Positions 62,301-64,000 of a stretch of DNA of 64,000 nucleotides are shown piece after piece (position 1 is the stretch's first letter; the number at the start of each line of letters is the position of its first letter). The position numbers and the translations under genes were made by a program. A model generated the notes under the pieces. The model did not search any database. It was given only the letters and a program-made list of their open reading frames with translations, and was not told the DNA's origin. The stretch is from Zonotrichia leucophrys gambelii (lineage: Eukaryota > Chordata > Aves > Passeriformes > Passerellidae), in assembly GCF_028769735.1 (NCBI RefSeq), contig NC_088172.1:56141075-56205074 (forward strand), written 5' to 3'.

Positions 62301-63223
62301 CCTACTTAGCACCAACAGAAGACAAGTTTACTTAAACTGCATTATTATTTTTGCAGTTGCTCAGCAGGATAAAAACAATCTAGCCTACTAATCCAAAATA
62401 GAAGTGATCATCTTAACCCAAAACAGATGTAAGGAAAACAATCTGTACAACTAGAGTCCTTAAATTTTCCTAATAAACAGAAACTGGCTTTTACAAATAA
62501 TACTTCTTTAACAATATGGTATTATACAAAACAGTACAAACAATGTAAGACGTCAGTGTAATTCCACATGTACCCAGAACATCTACAGTTGAAAATGTGC
62601 TGGGATGTCATTCAAACAGCTCTCATGGGTTTTAATAATGAAATAAATAAAATTATAATTTTTTTATAACAAAGAAAAAAAAATCATAAGTTAAAACTAT
62701 CTTCTATTAAAAAAAGTAGAAGAAAAATCTCAATTACACTTTCCTTAGCTGAGAATCTGTTTTTTTACCATGTAAATATTTATCATGCAAAATGTTTGGT
62801 AGAAGGATTTCAATGCACCTTAGAAAAACAAGAAAACAAAATAAAATAATGGAAAAAGCTGAGGCAGCCTGATATCAGAACAAAGTGTCTTTTATTTAAT
62901 GCAAAGAAAAAAAAATAAACCAACCAACTAAAGTTGACAATGTGAGAGCTCTTAGGCAGGCATAGTCAGAGCCCAAAAAACTTTTAAACAGGATTAACTG
63001 AGGAAGTGTCAAATAAAAGCCATAAGGCATTCAGATGAATGAGAACAAAATGGTATGCAGCCATGGACATGGAACCATTTGTTGATGCCAGAAGGCTCAC
63101 CATGTTTTCTTGCTTTTGTCGTAACTGTAAAGTCAAGTCACTCAACATTTGGCTGAGGGTTGCCCGCACAGCGGTGTTAATGCTCCGCTGGTGACAGCTA
63201 GATACATATGTCTCAATGCAAAC
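8981..63223 (-). CDS. ARFGEF3: ARFGEF3 (BIG3), 29 coding exons, 5' end outside window
   Basis: Brefeldin A-inhibited guanine nucleotide-exchange protein 3, a BIG1/BIG2 relative. In mammals it is described as a secretory-granule protein that restrains insulin and glucagon granule output, and in breast cancer cells as a prohibitin-2 partner. I spliced 29 exons by eye. All junctions are phase-compatible and sum to 6108 bp (2035 residues plus stop), against about 2177 residues recalled for human, so roughly 140 N-terminal residues lie beyond 64000. Order in window numbering: N-terminal DCB-like helical region with the PHB2-binding helix (residues 25-37); Sec7-like region (about 440-655) without a recognisable glutamate finger; long helical C-terminal repeats; a Ser/acidic linker in w28 (about residues 1690-1710); and a conserved BIG-type C-terminus ending VYDIII. 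The reading frame is open throughout, with no frameshift. One intron uses a GC donor. Confidence 0.97.
9173..9869 (-). other. Intron w28-w29 (697 bp)
   Basis: GT-AG intron. A 121-codon plus-strand ORF at 9311-9676 has no recognisable domain and composition like the surrounding intron; I regard it as chance. Nothing else seen. Confidence 0.7.
9870..11088 (-). CDS. ARFGEF3: ARFGEF3 exon w28 (large C-terminal exon, 1219 bp)
   Basis: Residues about 1566-1972. It opens [20 protein letters not shown], continues with the conserved helical block around [20 protein letters not shown], then an acidic Ser-rich linker ([18 protein letters not shown]), a further conserved block ([20 protein letters not shown]), a disordered Pro/Ser/Lys region and RDAEAQIQ at the end. 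Acceptor AG at 11090-11089, donor GT at 9869-9868. The open frame extends past both splice sites, so ORF length overstates the exon. Confidence 0.96.
11089..13895 (-). other. Intron w27-w28 (2.8 kb)
   Basis: Unique-looking, A/T-rich intron with short homopolymers (for example a T run near 12086). No recognisable repeat family or coding sequence. Confidence 0.65.
13896..14026 (-). CDS. ARFGEF3: ARFGEF3 exon w27
   Basis: 131 bp encoding [20 protein letters not shown], then [19 protein letters not shown]. Acceptor AG at 14028-14027, donor GT at 13895-13894. A G-quadruplex-type tract sits on the opposite strand just upstream of the acceptor. Confidence 0.94.
14069..14095 (+). other. G-quadruplex-type G tract
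   Basis: Five runs of three or more G (GGG-TCT-GGGG-T-GGGGG-A-GGGG-CT-GGG) with loops of 1-3 bases on the plus strand, which is the template strand of ARFGEF3. It lies about 40-70 bp upstream of the w27 acceptor, where the transcript is correspondingly C-rich. Confidence 0.6.
14502..15090 (-). mobile_element. Solo LTR of an avian ERVL-type element
   Basis: Read on the minus strand, it starts around 15090 with the GGTTGGGATGGAGTTAATTT-type opening, then the GTTGATAACACACTGG-like block, the AAGGACCATTCAG-like block and a pyrimidine-rich tract with TTATTTAAATTATTAAACC (about 14625-14650). It ends near the GCTTGGTATTTAGTTGCT block. This order matches the abundant ERVL LTRs of bird genomes as I know them. 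No internal retroviral sequence is attached, so it is probably a solo LTR. Ends are approximate. Confidence 0.8.
15091..16201 (-). other. Remainder of intron w26-w27
   Basis: A/T-rich, no recognisable repeat or coding sequence. A 60-codon plus-strand ORF with a hydrophobic stretch (15946-16128) has no support. Confidence 0.6.
16202..16333 (-). CDS. ARFGEF3: ARFGEF3 exon w26
   Basis: 132 bp, 44 codons: [20 protein letters not shown] through [12 protein letters not shown]. Acceptor AG at 16335-16334, donor GT at 16201-16200. Confidence 0.95.
16866..16968 (-). CDS. ARFGEF3: ARFGEF3 exon w25
   Basis: 103 bp encoding [20 protein letters not shown], then [12 protein letters not shown]. Acceptor AG at 16970-16969, donor GT at 16865-16864, phase 0 out. 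Confidence 0.95.
17060..17193 (+). mobile_element. CR1 LINE 3' fragment
   Basis: Contains the typical CR1 3' end: GCTGGATGGGGCTTTGAGCA, then GATCTTTAAGATGCCTTCCA and CCCAAACCATTCTGTGAATC at the tail. Plus orientation (antisense to ARFGEF3), heavily 5'-truncated, in the intron between w24 and w25. Confidence 0.85.
17730..17844 (-). CDS. ARFGEF3: ARFGEF3 exon w24
   Basis: 115 bp encoding [20 protein letters not shown], then [14 protein letters not shown]. Acceptor AG at 17846-17845, donor GT at 17729-17728. Confidence 0.95.
18387..18563 (-). CDS. ARFGEF3: ARFGEF3 exon w23
   Basis: 177 bp encoding [20 protein letters not shown], then [20 protein letters not shown]. Acceptor AG at 18565-18564, donor GT at 18386-18385. 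Confidence 0.95.
19094..19222 (-). CDS. ARFGEF3: ARFGEF3 exon w22
   Basis: 129 bp encoding [20 protein letters not shown], then [17 protein letters not shown]. Acceptor AG at 19224-19223 closes the 11.9-kb intron holding the retrovirus. Donor GT at 19093-19092. Phase 1 in and out. Confidence 0.95.
19223..21093 (-). other. Downstream part of the ERV-bearing intron
   Basis: 1.9 kb between w22 and the provirus. No recognisable repeats or coding sequence. Confidence 0.6.
21278..21286 (+). promoter_or_regulatory. TATA-like box in 5' LTR
   Basis: TTATAAAAG, about 385 bp before the LTR polyadenylation signal. The equivalent site in the 3' LTR is mutated. Confidence 0.5.
21663..21668 (+). promoter_or_regulatory. 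LTR polyadenylation signal (5' copy)
   Basis: AATAAA about 50 bp before the LTR end, conserved at 30409-30414 in the 3' LTR. Confidence 0.6.
21723..21740 (+). other. Candidate primer-binding site
   Basis: TGGCAACTGCAGCAGGAC starts three bases after the LTR. TGG is the complement of a tRNA CCA end. The end of the site and the next bases (GGACTC) resemble the complement of vertebrate tRNA-Arg 3' ends, with mismatches in the middle. The tRNA assignment is tentative. Confidence 0.45.
21788..21827 (+). repeat. Perfect 20-bp tandem duplication in ERV leader
   Basis: GCCACTGGGATATTCCTGGA occurs twice in a row with no mismatch, directly downstream of the PBS. It lies in the region where packaging or translation-control structures would be expected; function unknown. 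Confidence 0.9.
21957..21962 (+). promoter_or_regulatory. Candidate retroviral splice donor
   Basis: CAGCTG|GTAAGT in the leader, upstream of gag, is a near-ideal donor in the position used to splice env mRNA in simple retroviruses. No transcript evidence. Confidence 0.4.
22212..22325 (+). repeat. Diverged direct repeat in ERV leader
   Basis: Two imperfect ~50-bp copies (about 22212-22262 and 22276-22325). Both contain CTAT(C)CTGTGTCAAAAG-type sequence followed by TATA(G/C)T and GAGCTGG or TAGCTGG. Confidence 0.65.
22560..24000 (+). other. ERV leader: unrecognised duplicated module, possible decayed accessory ORF
   Basis: Between the leader and gag lies about 1.6 kb that is not LTR, gag or any module I recognise. 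Two segments look like diverged copies. Near 22580 the frame reads DWELPPAED and near 23424 it reads DWEFPTVES. Each is followed some 150-480 bp later by similar nucleotide strings (TTGTGTAGAAGGCTGCTATT at about 23050, and a counterpart from 23568). Open stretches at 22776-23003 (75 codons, Cys-containing) and 23364-23579 (71 codons) fall within the two copies. Stops separate them. It could be a captured or accessory gene, or noncoding leader. Confidence 0.4.
24211..25800 (+). pseudogene. gag: ERV gag pseudogene (MA-CA-NC, gammaretrovirus-like)
   Basis: An ATG at 24211 opens a matrix-like domain ([10 protein letters not shown], then [17 protein letters not shown]). It is broken by TGA at 24343-24345, where Trp is expected, and TAG at 24451-24453. 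The second residue is Glu, so the usual myristoylated Gly is gone. A proline/acidic linker with LYPPL precedes capsid, which is open at 25107-25595 except for one TGA near 25293. It shows [24 protein letters not shown] helix sequence and a major homology region ([20 protein letters not shown]). A wrecked CCHC zinc knuckle (CRKIGHW, then NQC) lies at about 25760-25790. Not functional. Confidence 0.85.
25905..26235 (+). pseudogene. pro: ERV protease remnant
   Basis: One frame shows the aspartic-protease active site as VDMGE (D at 25961-25963; family norm DTGA or DSGA) and the later LLGRDLL motif (26144-26164). An in-frame TAA at 26060-26062 separates them. The DMG change alone should inactivate it. 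Confidence 0.8.
26236..26466 (+). pseudogene. pol: ERV reverse transcriptase, N-terminal stub only
   Basis: An open frame at 26272-26466 carries [20 protein letters not shown], typical of the start of gammaretroviral RT. It stops within about 65 codons. None of the palm motifs (such as YxDD) or RNase H follow; the next recognisable sequence is the RNase H/integrase boundary region at about 26506. Confidence 0.75.
26506..27690 (+). pseudogene. pol: ERV integrase pseudogene
   Basis: Starts in the linker before integrase, then shows CSLCLQTNPK (zinc-binding half), [12 protein letters not shown] (first catalytic Asp, 26878-26880), SSDRGPHF (second Asp, 27055-27057), VEKMN (catalytic Glu, 27163-27165) and a GPY/F-type C-terminus near WIHHT (about 27569-27583). 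The D-(35)-E spacing is intact, but the sequence is spread over at least two frames with several stops, so no integrase can be made. Confidence 0.82.
27717..29854 (+). pseudogene. env: ERV env pseudogene, atypical architecture
   Basis: The ATG at 27717 is followed by a signal peptide (hydrophobic [10 protein letters not shown] core) and a Cys-rich N-terminal part with N-glycosylation sites (NAT, NAS, NIT) and a CCDKCLSNC cluster. A furin-type site RRKR is at 28437-28448, only about 240 codons in. The remaining ~470 codons include [33 protein letters not shown] and CICDF, then a membrane anchor ([20 protein letters not shown], about 29618-29677) and a short tail ending inside the 3' LTR. In-frame stops occur near 28164, 28230, 28566 and 29483, and the frame changes near 28900. 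I did not find a CX6CC motif. I do not recognise the exact family. Confidence 0.8.
29824..29838 (+). other. Polypurine tract of the ERV
   Basis: GAGAAACAGGGGAA immediately precedes the 3' LTR start; one C interrupts the purine run. Position and composition fit the plus-strand primer. Confidence 0.6.
29839..30465 (+). repeat. 3' LTR of the endogenous retrovirus
   Basis: Begins TGAATCAAGGGATTAAG and ends GTGCACCA. It has its own private tandem duplication near the start (TTAAGTTAGAAATGTAG twice, 29851-29889). The TATA-like box is degraded to TTCTAAAAG; AATAAA at 30409-30414. The env reading frame closes 16 bp inside this LTR. Confidence 0.93.
30409..30414 (+). promoter_or_regulatory. LTR polyadenylation signal (3' copy)
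   Basis: AATAAA in the same context as the 5' LTR copy (GTGTGCTGAATAAACATG). It would terminate proviral transcripts on the plus strand only. Confidence 0.6.
30466..31147 (-). other. Intron sequence between ERV and w21
   Basis: Roughly 680 bp with no recognisable repeat. The minus-strand 70-codon ORF at 30419-30631 starts inside the LTR and has no family resemblance. Confidence 0.6.
31148..31292 (-). CDS. ARFGEF3: ARFGEF3 exon w21
   Basis: 145 bp encoding [20 protein letters not shown], then [18 protein letters not shown]. Two AGs compete at the 5' side. I chose the start at 31292 (TTG TTA) because it is in phase with w20; a start at 31285 would be phase 1. Donor GT at 31147-31146 opens the ERV-bearing intron. 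Confidence 0.93.
31293..32656 (-). other. Intron w20-w21 (1.4 kb)
   Basis: A/T-rich, with a pyrimidine tract upstream of the w21 acceptor. No repeat family recognised. Confidence 0.65.
32657..32760 (-). CDS. ARFGEF3: ARFGEF3 exon w20
   Basis: 104 bp encoding [20 protein letters not shown], then [14 protein letters not shown]. Acceptor AG at 32762-32761, donor GT at 32656-32655. It is needed to join w19 (ends in phase 1) to w21 (starts in phase 0). Confidence 0.92.
32761..34918 (-). other. Intron w19-w20 (2.2 kb)
   Basis: A/T-rich unique sequence. Small ORFs at 32846-33079, 33236-33469 and 33795-34037 show no domain features. Confidence 0.65.
34919..35041 (-). CDS. ARFGEF3: ARFGEF3 exon w19
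   Basis: 123 bp encoding [20 protein letters not shown], then [19 protein letters not shown]. Acceptor AG at 35043-35042, donor GT at 34918-34917. About 290 bp upstream in the intron lies the TA/CA microsatellite. Confidence 0.95.
35042..36207 (-). other. Intron w18-w19 (1.2 kb)
   Basis: Contains the TA/CA microsatellite listed separately and a short imperfect duplication near 35969-36010 (CTCATTCAAATAATTT twice). Confidence 0.7.
35331..35387. repeat. Compound (TA)n(CA)n microsatellite
   Basis: About 20 TA units run into about seven CA units in the intron between w18 and w19. Likely length-polymorphic. Confidence 0.95.
36208..36352 (-). CDS. ARFGEF3: ARFGEF3 exon w18
   Basis: 145 bp encoding [20 protein letters not shown], then [20 protein letters not shown] and ending EYSM plus one base. 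Acceptor AG at 36354-36353, donor GT at 36207-36206. Confidence 0.95.
36353..36739 (-). other. GC-AG intron w17-w18 (387 bp)
   Basis: The donor reads CAG|GCAAGT and the acceptor ends CTGCAG. Protein continuity ([14 protein letters not shown]) requires this GC donor. Apart from the C at +2 it matches the strong consensus, as is typical for GC donors. Confidence 0.88.
36740..36919 (-). CDS. ARFGEF3: ARFGEF3 exon w17 with KAVSF motif and GC donor
   Basis: 180 bp, 60 codons, phase 0 to 0: [20 protein letters not shown] through [20 protein letters not shown] fits the PP1-docking RVxF pattern. Acceptor AG at 36921-36920. The exon ends ...GACCAG and is followed by GCAAGT, a GC-type donor (36739-36738). 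The only nearby GT would add 4 bp and break the frame. Confidence 0.95.
36920..37636 (-). other. Intron w16-w17 (717 bp)
   Basis: Overlapping plus-strand ORFs (37208-37741) have no domain features and run across the exon boundary. Nothing else seen. Confidence 0.65.
37637..37782 (-). CDS. ARFGEF3: ARFGEF3 exon w16
   Basis: 146 bp encoding [20 protein letters not shown], then [20 protein letters not shown]. Acceptor AG at 37784-37783, donor GT at 37636-37635. Confidence 0.95.
37783..39141 (-). other. Intron w15-w16 (1.4 kb)
   Basis: Unique A/T-rich sequence. Plus-strand ORFs near 38015-38427 look like chance. Confidence 0.65.
39142..39275 (-). CDS. ARFGEF3: ARFGEF3 exon w15
   Basis: 134 bp encoding [20 protein letters not shown], then [20 protein letters not shown]. 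Acceptor AG at 39277-39276, donor GT at 39141-39140, phase 2 in and phase 1 out. Confidence 0.94.
39276..40867 (-). other. Intron w14-w15 (1.6 kb)
   Basis: Includes a probable ERVL LTR fragment at about 39735-39860. The 123-codon plus-strand ORF at 39359-39730 abuts it but has no recognisable domain. Confidence 0.6.
39735..39860 (+). mobile_element. Probable fragment of ERVL-type LTR
   Basis: TTGGCTGGGGTAGAGTTAAT, then GGCTATGTTTTGA, resembles the opening of avian ERVL LTRs, i.e. the same block that begins the 14502-15090 LTR. Orientation here is plus. Only the first ~100 bp is recognisable. Confidence 0.55.
40868..41182 (-). CDS. ARFGEF3: ARFGEF3 exon w14
   Basis: 315 bp. It starts [16 protein letters not shown], passes through a Gln/Pro/Ser-rich variable linker, then [20 protein letters not shown] and ends [10 protein letters not shown]. 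Acceptor AG at 41184-41183, donor GT at 40867-40866. A plus-strand ORF across it is a GC-rich shadow. Confidence 0.95.
41670..41820 (-). CDS. ARFGEF3: ARFGEF3 exon w13
   Basis: 151 bp encoding [20 protein letters not shown], then [19 protein letters not shown]. Acceptor AG at 41822-41821, donor GT at 41669-41668. No ORF longer than 60 codons marks it; it was found by frame continuity. Confidence 0.94.
43171..43281 (-). CDS. ARFGEF3: ARFGEF3 exon w12
   Basis: 111 bp encoding [20 protein letters not shown] followed by an acidic/basic run (EEKEEKE) and EPSDAIAQ. Acceptor AG at 43283-43282, donor GT at 43170-43169, phase 1 in and 1 out. Confidence 0.94.
43534..43749 (-). CDS. ARFGEF3: ARFGEF3 exon w11
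   Basis: 216 bp encoding [20 protein letters not shown], then [18 protein letters not shown], ending [11 protein letters not shown]. Acceptor AG at 43751-43750, donor GT at 43533-43532. Confidence 0.95.
43994..44101 (-). CDS. ARFGEF3: ARFGEF3 exon w10
   Basis: 108 bp encoding [20 protein letters not shown] and more, ending DDSVVA. Acceptor AG at 44103-44102 behind an A/T-rich, pyrimidine-poor tract. Donor GT at 43993-43992. Confidence 0.93.
44102..45498 (-). other. Intron w9-w10 (1.4 kb)
   Basis: Unique A/T-rich sequence with no repeat family recognised. Confidence 0.65.
45499..45664 (-). CDS. ARFGEF3: ARFGEF3 exon w9 (end of Sec7-like region)
   Basis: 166 bp encoding [20 protein letters not shown], then [20 protein letters not shown]. 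Acceptor AG at 45666-45665, donor GT at 45498-45497, phase 0 in and phase 1 out. A CR1 element begins about 130 bp upstream of its acceptor. Confidence 0.95.
45796..46585 (-). mobile_element. CR1 LINE fragment, about 790 bp
   Basis: The plus strand reads as the reverse complement of CR1: near the element's 3' end AAGATCATCAAGTCCAACTG, then CTTCTCTGGACTCTCTCCAG, CACTATTCCTGATACAGGCC and CAGGATCTGACACTTTGACC further 5'. It is in the same orientation as ARFGEF3, in the intron between w8 and w9. ORFs at 46189-46612 on both strands are decayed CR1 sequence, not host genes. Confidence 0.92.
46586..47650 (-). other. Rest of intron w8-w9
   Basis: No further recognisable element. The 144-codon plus-strand ORF at 47261-47695 runs antisense into w8 and has no family resemblance. 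Confidence 0.6.
47651..47817 (-). CDS. ARFGEF3: ARFGEF3 exon w8 (Sec7-like)
   Basis: 167 bp encoding [20 protein letters not shown], then [17 protein letters not shown]. This is the core of the degenerate Sec7 domain. Acceptor AG at 47819-47818, donor GT at 47650-47649, phase 1 in and phase 0 out. Confidence 0.95.
49041..49120. repeat. 31-bp degenerate minisatellite, about 2.6 copies
   Basis: Units at 49041-49071, 49072-49102 and 49103-49120 (partial). Consensus opens GAGTAACTGTT and continues CAGGGTGGGTCTA, with substitutions between copies. Confidence 0.85.
49460..49525 (+). repeat. A-rich low-complexity tract
   Basis: Poly-A interrupted by CC and C (AAAAACAAAAAACCCC-like). It could be the tail remnant of a retroposed sequence, but no body is recognisable next to it. 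Confidence 0.85.
50213..50258. repeat. 21-23-bp tandem duplication
   Basis: ATACATGAATAAATGTTGTAT occurs twice, almost perfectly, within the intron between w7 and w8. Confidence 0.85.
52327..53237 (-). CDS. ARFGEF3: ARFGEF3 exon w7 (large, 911 bp; start of Sec7-like region)
   Basis: 911 bp, residues about 263-566. Acceptor AG at 53239-53238, donor GT at 52326-52325 (after TCAG). The first part is helical ([20 protein letters not shown]). The middle is Ser/Thr/Glu-rich and likely disordered. A highly conserved stretch follows ([20 protein letters not shown]). The last third (from about [20 protein letters not shown]) enters the Sec7-like region. The open frame runs past the donor into the intron, so the true exon end is set by continuity with w8 (CSG|MMHSPG). 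Confidence 0.95.
53238..53978 (-). other. Intron w6-w7 (741 bp)
   Basis: No recognisable repeat or coding sequence. GT (GTACGC) to AG. Confidence 0.65.
53979..54091 (-). CDS. ARFGEF3: ARFGEF3 exon w6
   Basis: 113 bp, beginning [14 protein letters not shown], with a basic segment [16 protein letters not shown]. Acceptor AG at 54093-54092. The donor is GTACGC at 53978, a weak match to consensus after position 3, but the CT|T junction restores Leu and keeps frame into w7. Confidence 0.92.
54092..55431 (-). other. Intron w5-w6 (1.3 kb)
   Basis: No recognisable repeat. Plus-strand ORFs at 54949-55342 are unsupported. Confidence 0.65.
55432..55756 (-). CDS. ARFGEF3: ARFGEF3 exon w5 (residues 117-225)
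   Basis: 325 bp. It starts [14 protein letters not shown], has a variable Ser/Gly-rich stretch ([18 protein letters not shown]) in the middle, then a conserved helical part ([18 protein letters not shown]) and ends IKIMKE. Acceptor AG at 55758-55757, donor GT at 55431-55430, phase 0 out. Confidence 0.96.
55757..58478 (-). other. Intron w4-w5 (2.7 kb)
   Basis: No recognisable repeat family. ORFs at 56662-56946 and 57421-57717 show no domain features. Confidence 0.65.
58479..58583 (-). CDS. ARFGEF3: ARFGEF3 exon w4
   Basis: 105 bp encoding [20 protein letters not shown] and on to FTDLIW. Acceptor AG at 58585-58584, donor GT at 58478-58477. The split Trp codon is completed by the first base of w5. 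Confidence 0.93.
58584..60472 (-). other. Intron w3-w4 (1.9 kb)
   Basis: No recognisable repeat. The 116-codon plus-strand ORF at 59424-59774 is unsupported. Confidence 0.65.
60473..60551 (-). CDS. ARFGEF3: ARFGEF3 exon w3
   Basis: 79 bp encoding [20 protein letters not shown] and a few more residues. Acceptor AG at 60553-60552 with a modest pyrimidine tract, donor GT at 60472-60471. Phase 1 in, phase 2 out. Confidence 0.9.
60552..63100 (-). other. Introns flanking the w2 microexon
   Basis: A 974-bp intron (w2-w3) and a 1532-bp intron (w1-w2). The latter contains an AATGTTA-rich, partly palindromic stretch at about 61975-62032. Confidence 0.65.
61526..61568 (-). CDS. ARFGEF3: ARFGEF3 exon w2 (43-bp microexon)
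   Basis: 43 bp encoding [14 protein letters not shown] plus one base. Acceptor AG at 61570-61569, donor GT at 61525-61524. Phase 0 in and phase 1 out, matching w1 and w3. It is too short for ORF callers and was identified by continuity of the protein. Confidence 0.9.
63101..63223 (-). CDS. ARFGEF3: ARFGEF3 exon w1 (residues 1-41)
   Basis: 123 bp, phase 0 to phase 0. Acceptor AG at 63225-63224, donor GT at 63100-63099. It begins [10 protein letters not shown] and contains [13 protein letters not shown], which corresponds to human BIG3 residues 165-177, the prohibitin-2 binding helix. That match places this exon's first residue near human residue 141. Confidence 0.95.
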
Positions 63224-64000
63224 CTGATGAGGAAACAAGACAGCAGCACAAAGAGATCAACTCCCCCTTACCAGGAGCACAGTTTAGGAGGATACCAAGG
63301 TCTCTCACATGCAGATAGTCAGCCTTCCTTACTATTTAGCACATTAGAAGTTTTTAGCAGTCTTGGTTGGAAAGCCAAGTAATTCATCAGTCACACAGCT
63401 GCAAGAATGGCAGGGCAAAACTGGCAAAGTCTCCTGTCAAATCCAAGTGATTTTGGTACTTGTCTCACTTTGTACAGAGCTCATTGAAGGAGGCTTTGAT
63501 TATTCCTATCTTGATACTTATTGTAACTACCTTGCTGCAAGTCTATGTCTGCAATATCCTGTAAATATCCTTCAATTCAAGCTTGTTGCTTCTGGTGTAA
63601 AGGTATTTGCCACTTATTCTACGATAATCATTACGTACTGTATCACATGTGAAAACTTTTAAAGCCTTTCTTAACACAGAAAATACAATAGCACTTTACC
63701 ATAAATAACACAAACAACTGCCTTTTAATAACTGGCAATCCAGCAGAGGGCTCCTCTTCTCAGAGATCCCATGGGAACCAAGGCAGCAATAGAAGAACAC
63801 TGATGGATCATCCAGTTCCCAATTCCAAGCCCAGCTGCCGACAGGTTTCTGGGAATGTGCTGTGCCCAGAGTCATGCTTGACTTTTGCCCCAGGTGATCC
63901 TGCACAAGAGGCTGCTAAAGTGTTACACAGCTCGGATCCTGGGGACAGCACACTGCAAAGTGCAGTTTCTGTCCTTCATCAGGTATTTTGTGGGAGGTGC
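63224..64000 (-). other. Intron upstream of w1, continuing off the window
   Basis: No exon was recognised here. The next 5' exon of ARFGEF3 should lie beyond 64000. Minus-strand ORF 63696-63905 lacks family features. Confidence 0.6.

Noticed and set aside
1..64000. CRISPR arrays, operons, prophage or bacterial systems
   Set aside because: Sequence is clearly vertebrate nuclear DNA; the repeats present are microsatellites, CR1, LTRs and short tandem duplications, none with array-like spacers.

Overview
This is a vertebrate nuclear window, almost certainly from a bird. It contains CR1 LINE fragments, an avian ERVL-type LTR, AT-rich sequence with short introns, and a protein-coding gene with GT-AG splicing. 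There are no bacterial-style operons. The whole window is organised around one gene on the minus strand, ARFGEF3 (also called BIG3 or KIAA1244), a large relative of the BIG1/BIG2 ARF exchange factors that has a degenerate Sec7 domain.

Twenty-nine coding exons can be placed from 63223 (5' side) down to the stop codon at 8981-8983. Every junction is phase-compatible, and the exons sum to 6108 bp, i.e. 2035 residues plus stop. By comparison with the human protein (about 2177 residues, recalled), only the first ~140 residues lie off the right edge. I number the exons w1 (63101-63223) to w29 (8981-9172) in transcript order. From the stop leftwards there is no other gene. A long 3' UTR, perhaps ending near 2.0 kb, is the likeliest content, and the first ~2 kb is probably intergenic.

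The introns hold the accessory material. The largest (19223-31147) carries a 9.4-kb endogenous retrovirus (21094-30465) inserted antisense to the gene. It has two LTRs about 6% diverged, a candidate primer-binding site, a 2.5-kb leader, and decayed gag, protease, partial pol and env. Gag, protease and integrase look gammaretrovirus-like (class I). Most of reverse transcriptase and all recognisable RNase H are missing. The env is odd: its furin-type site lies about a third of the way in, followed by a long downstream ectodomain and a C-terminal membrane anchor. The leader carries what look like two diverged copies of an unrecognised module.

Other repeats are an ERVL-type solo LTR (about 14502-15090, minus), a CR1 at 45796-46585 (minus), a short CR1 tail at 17060-17193 (plus), a probable ERVL fragment near 39735-39860, a TA/CA microsatellite at 35331-35387, an A-rich tract at 49460-49525 and a 31-bp minisatellite at 49041-49120.

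In the host gene, the points worth attention are a probable GC-AG intron (donor 36739-36738), a conserved copy of the segment by which human BIG3 binds prohibitin-2 (in w1), a PP1-docking-type KAVSF motif (in w17), and the absence of a recognisable Sec7 glutamate finger. I did not find a convincing new host system. The retroviral leader module and the env architecture are the least explained parts.
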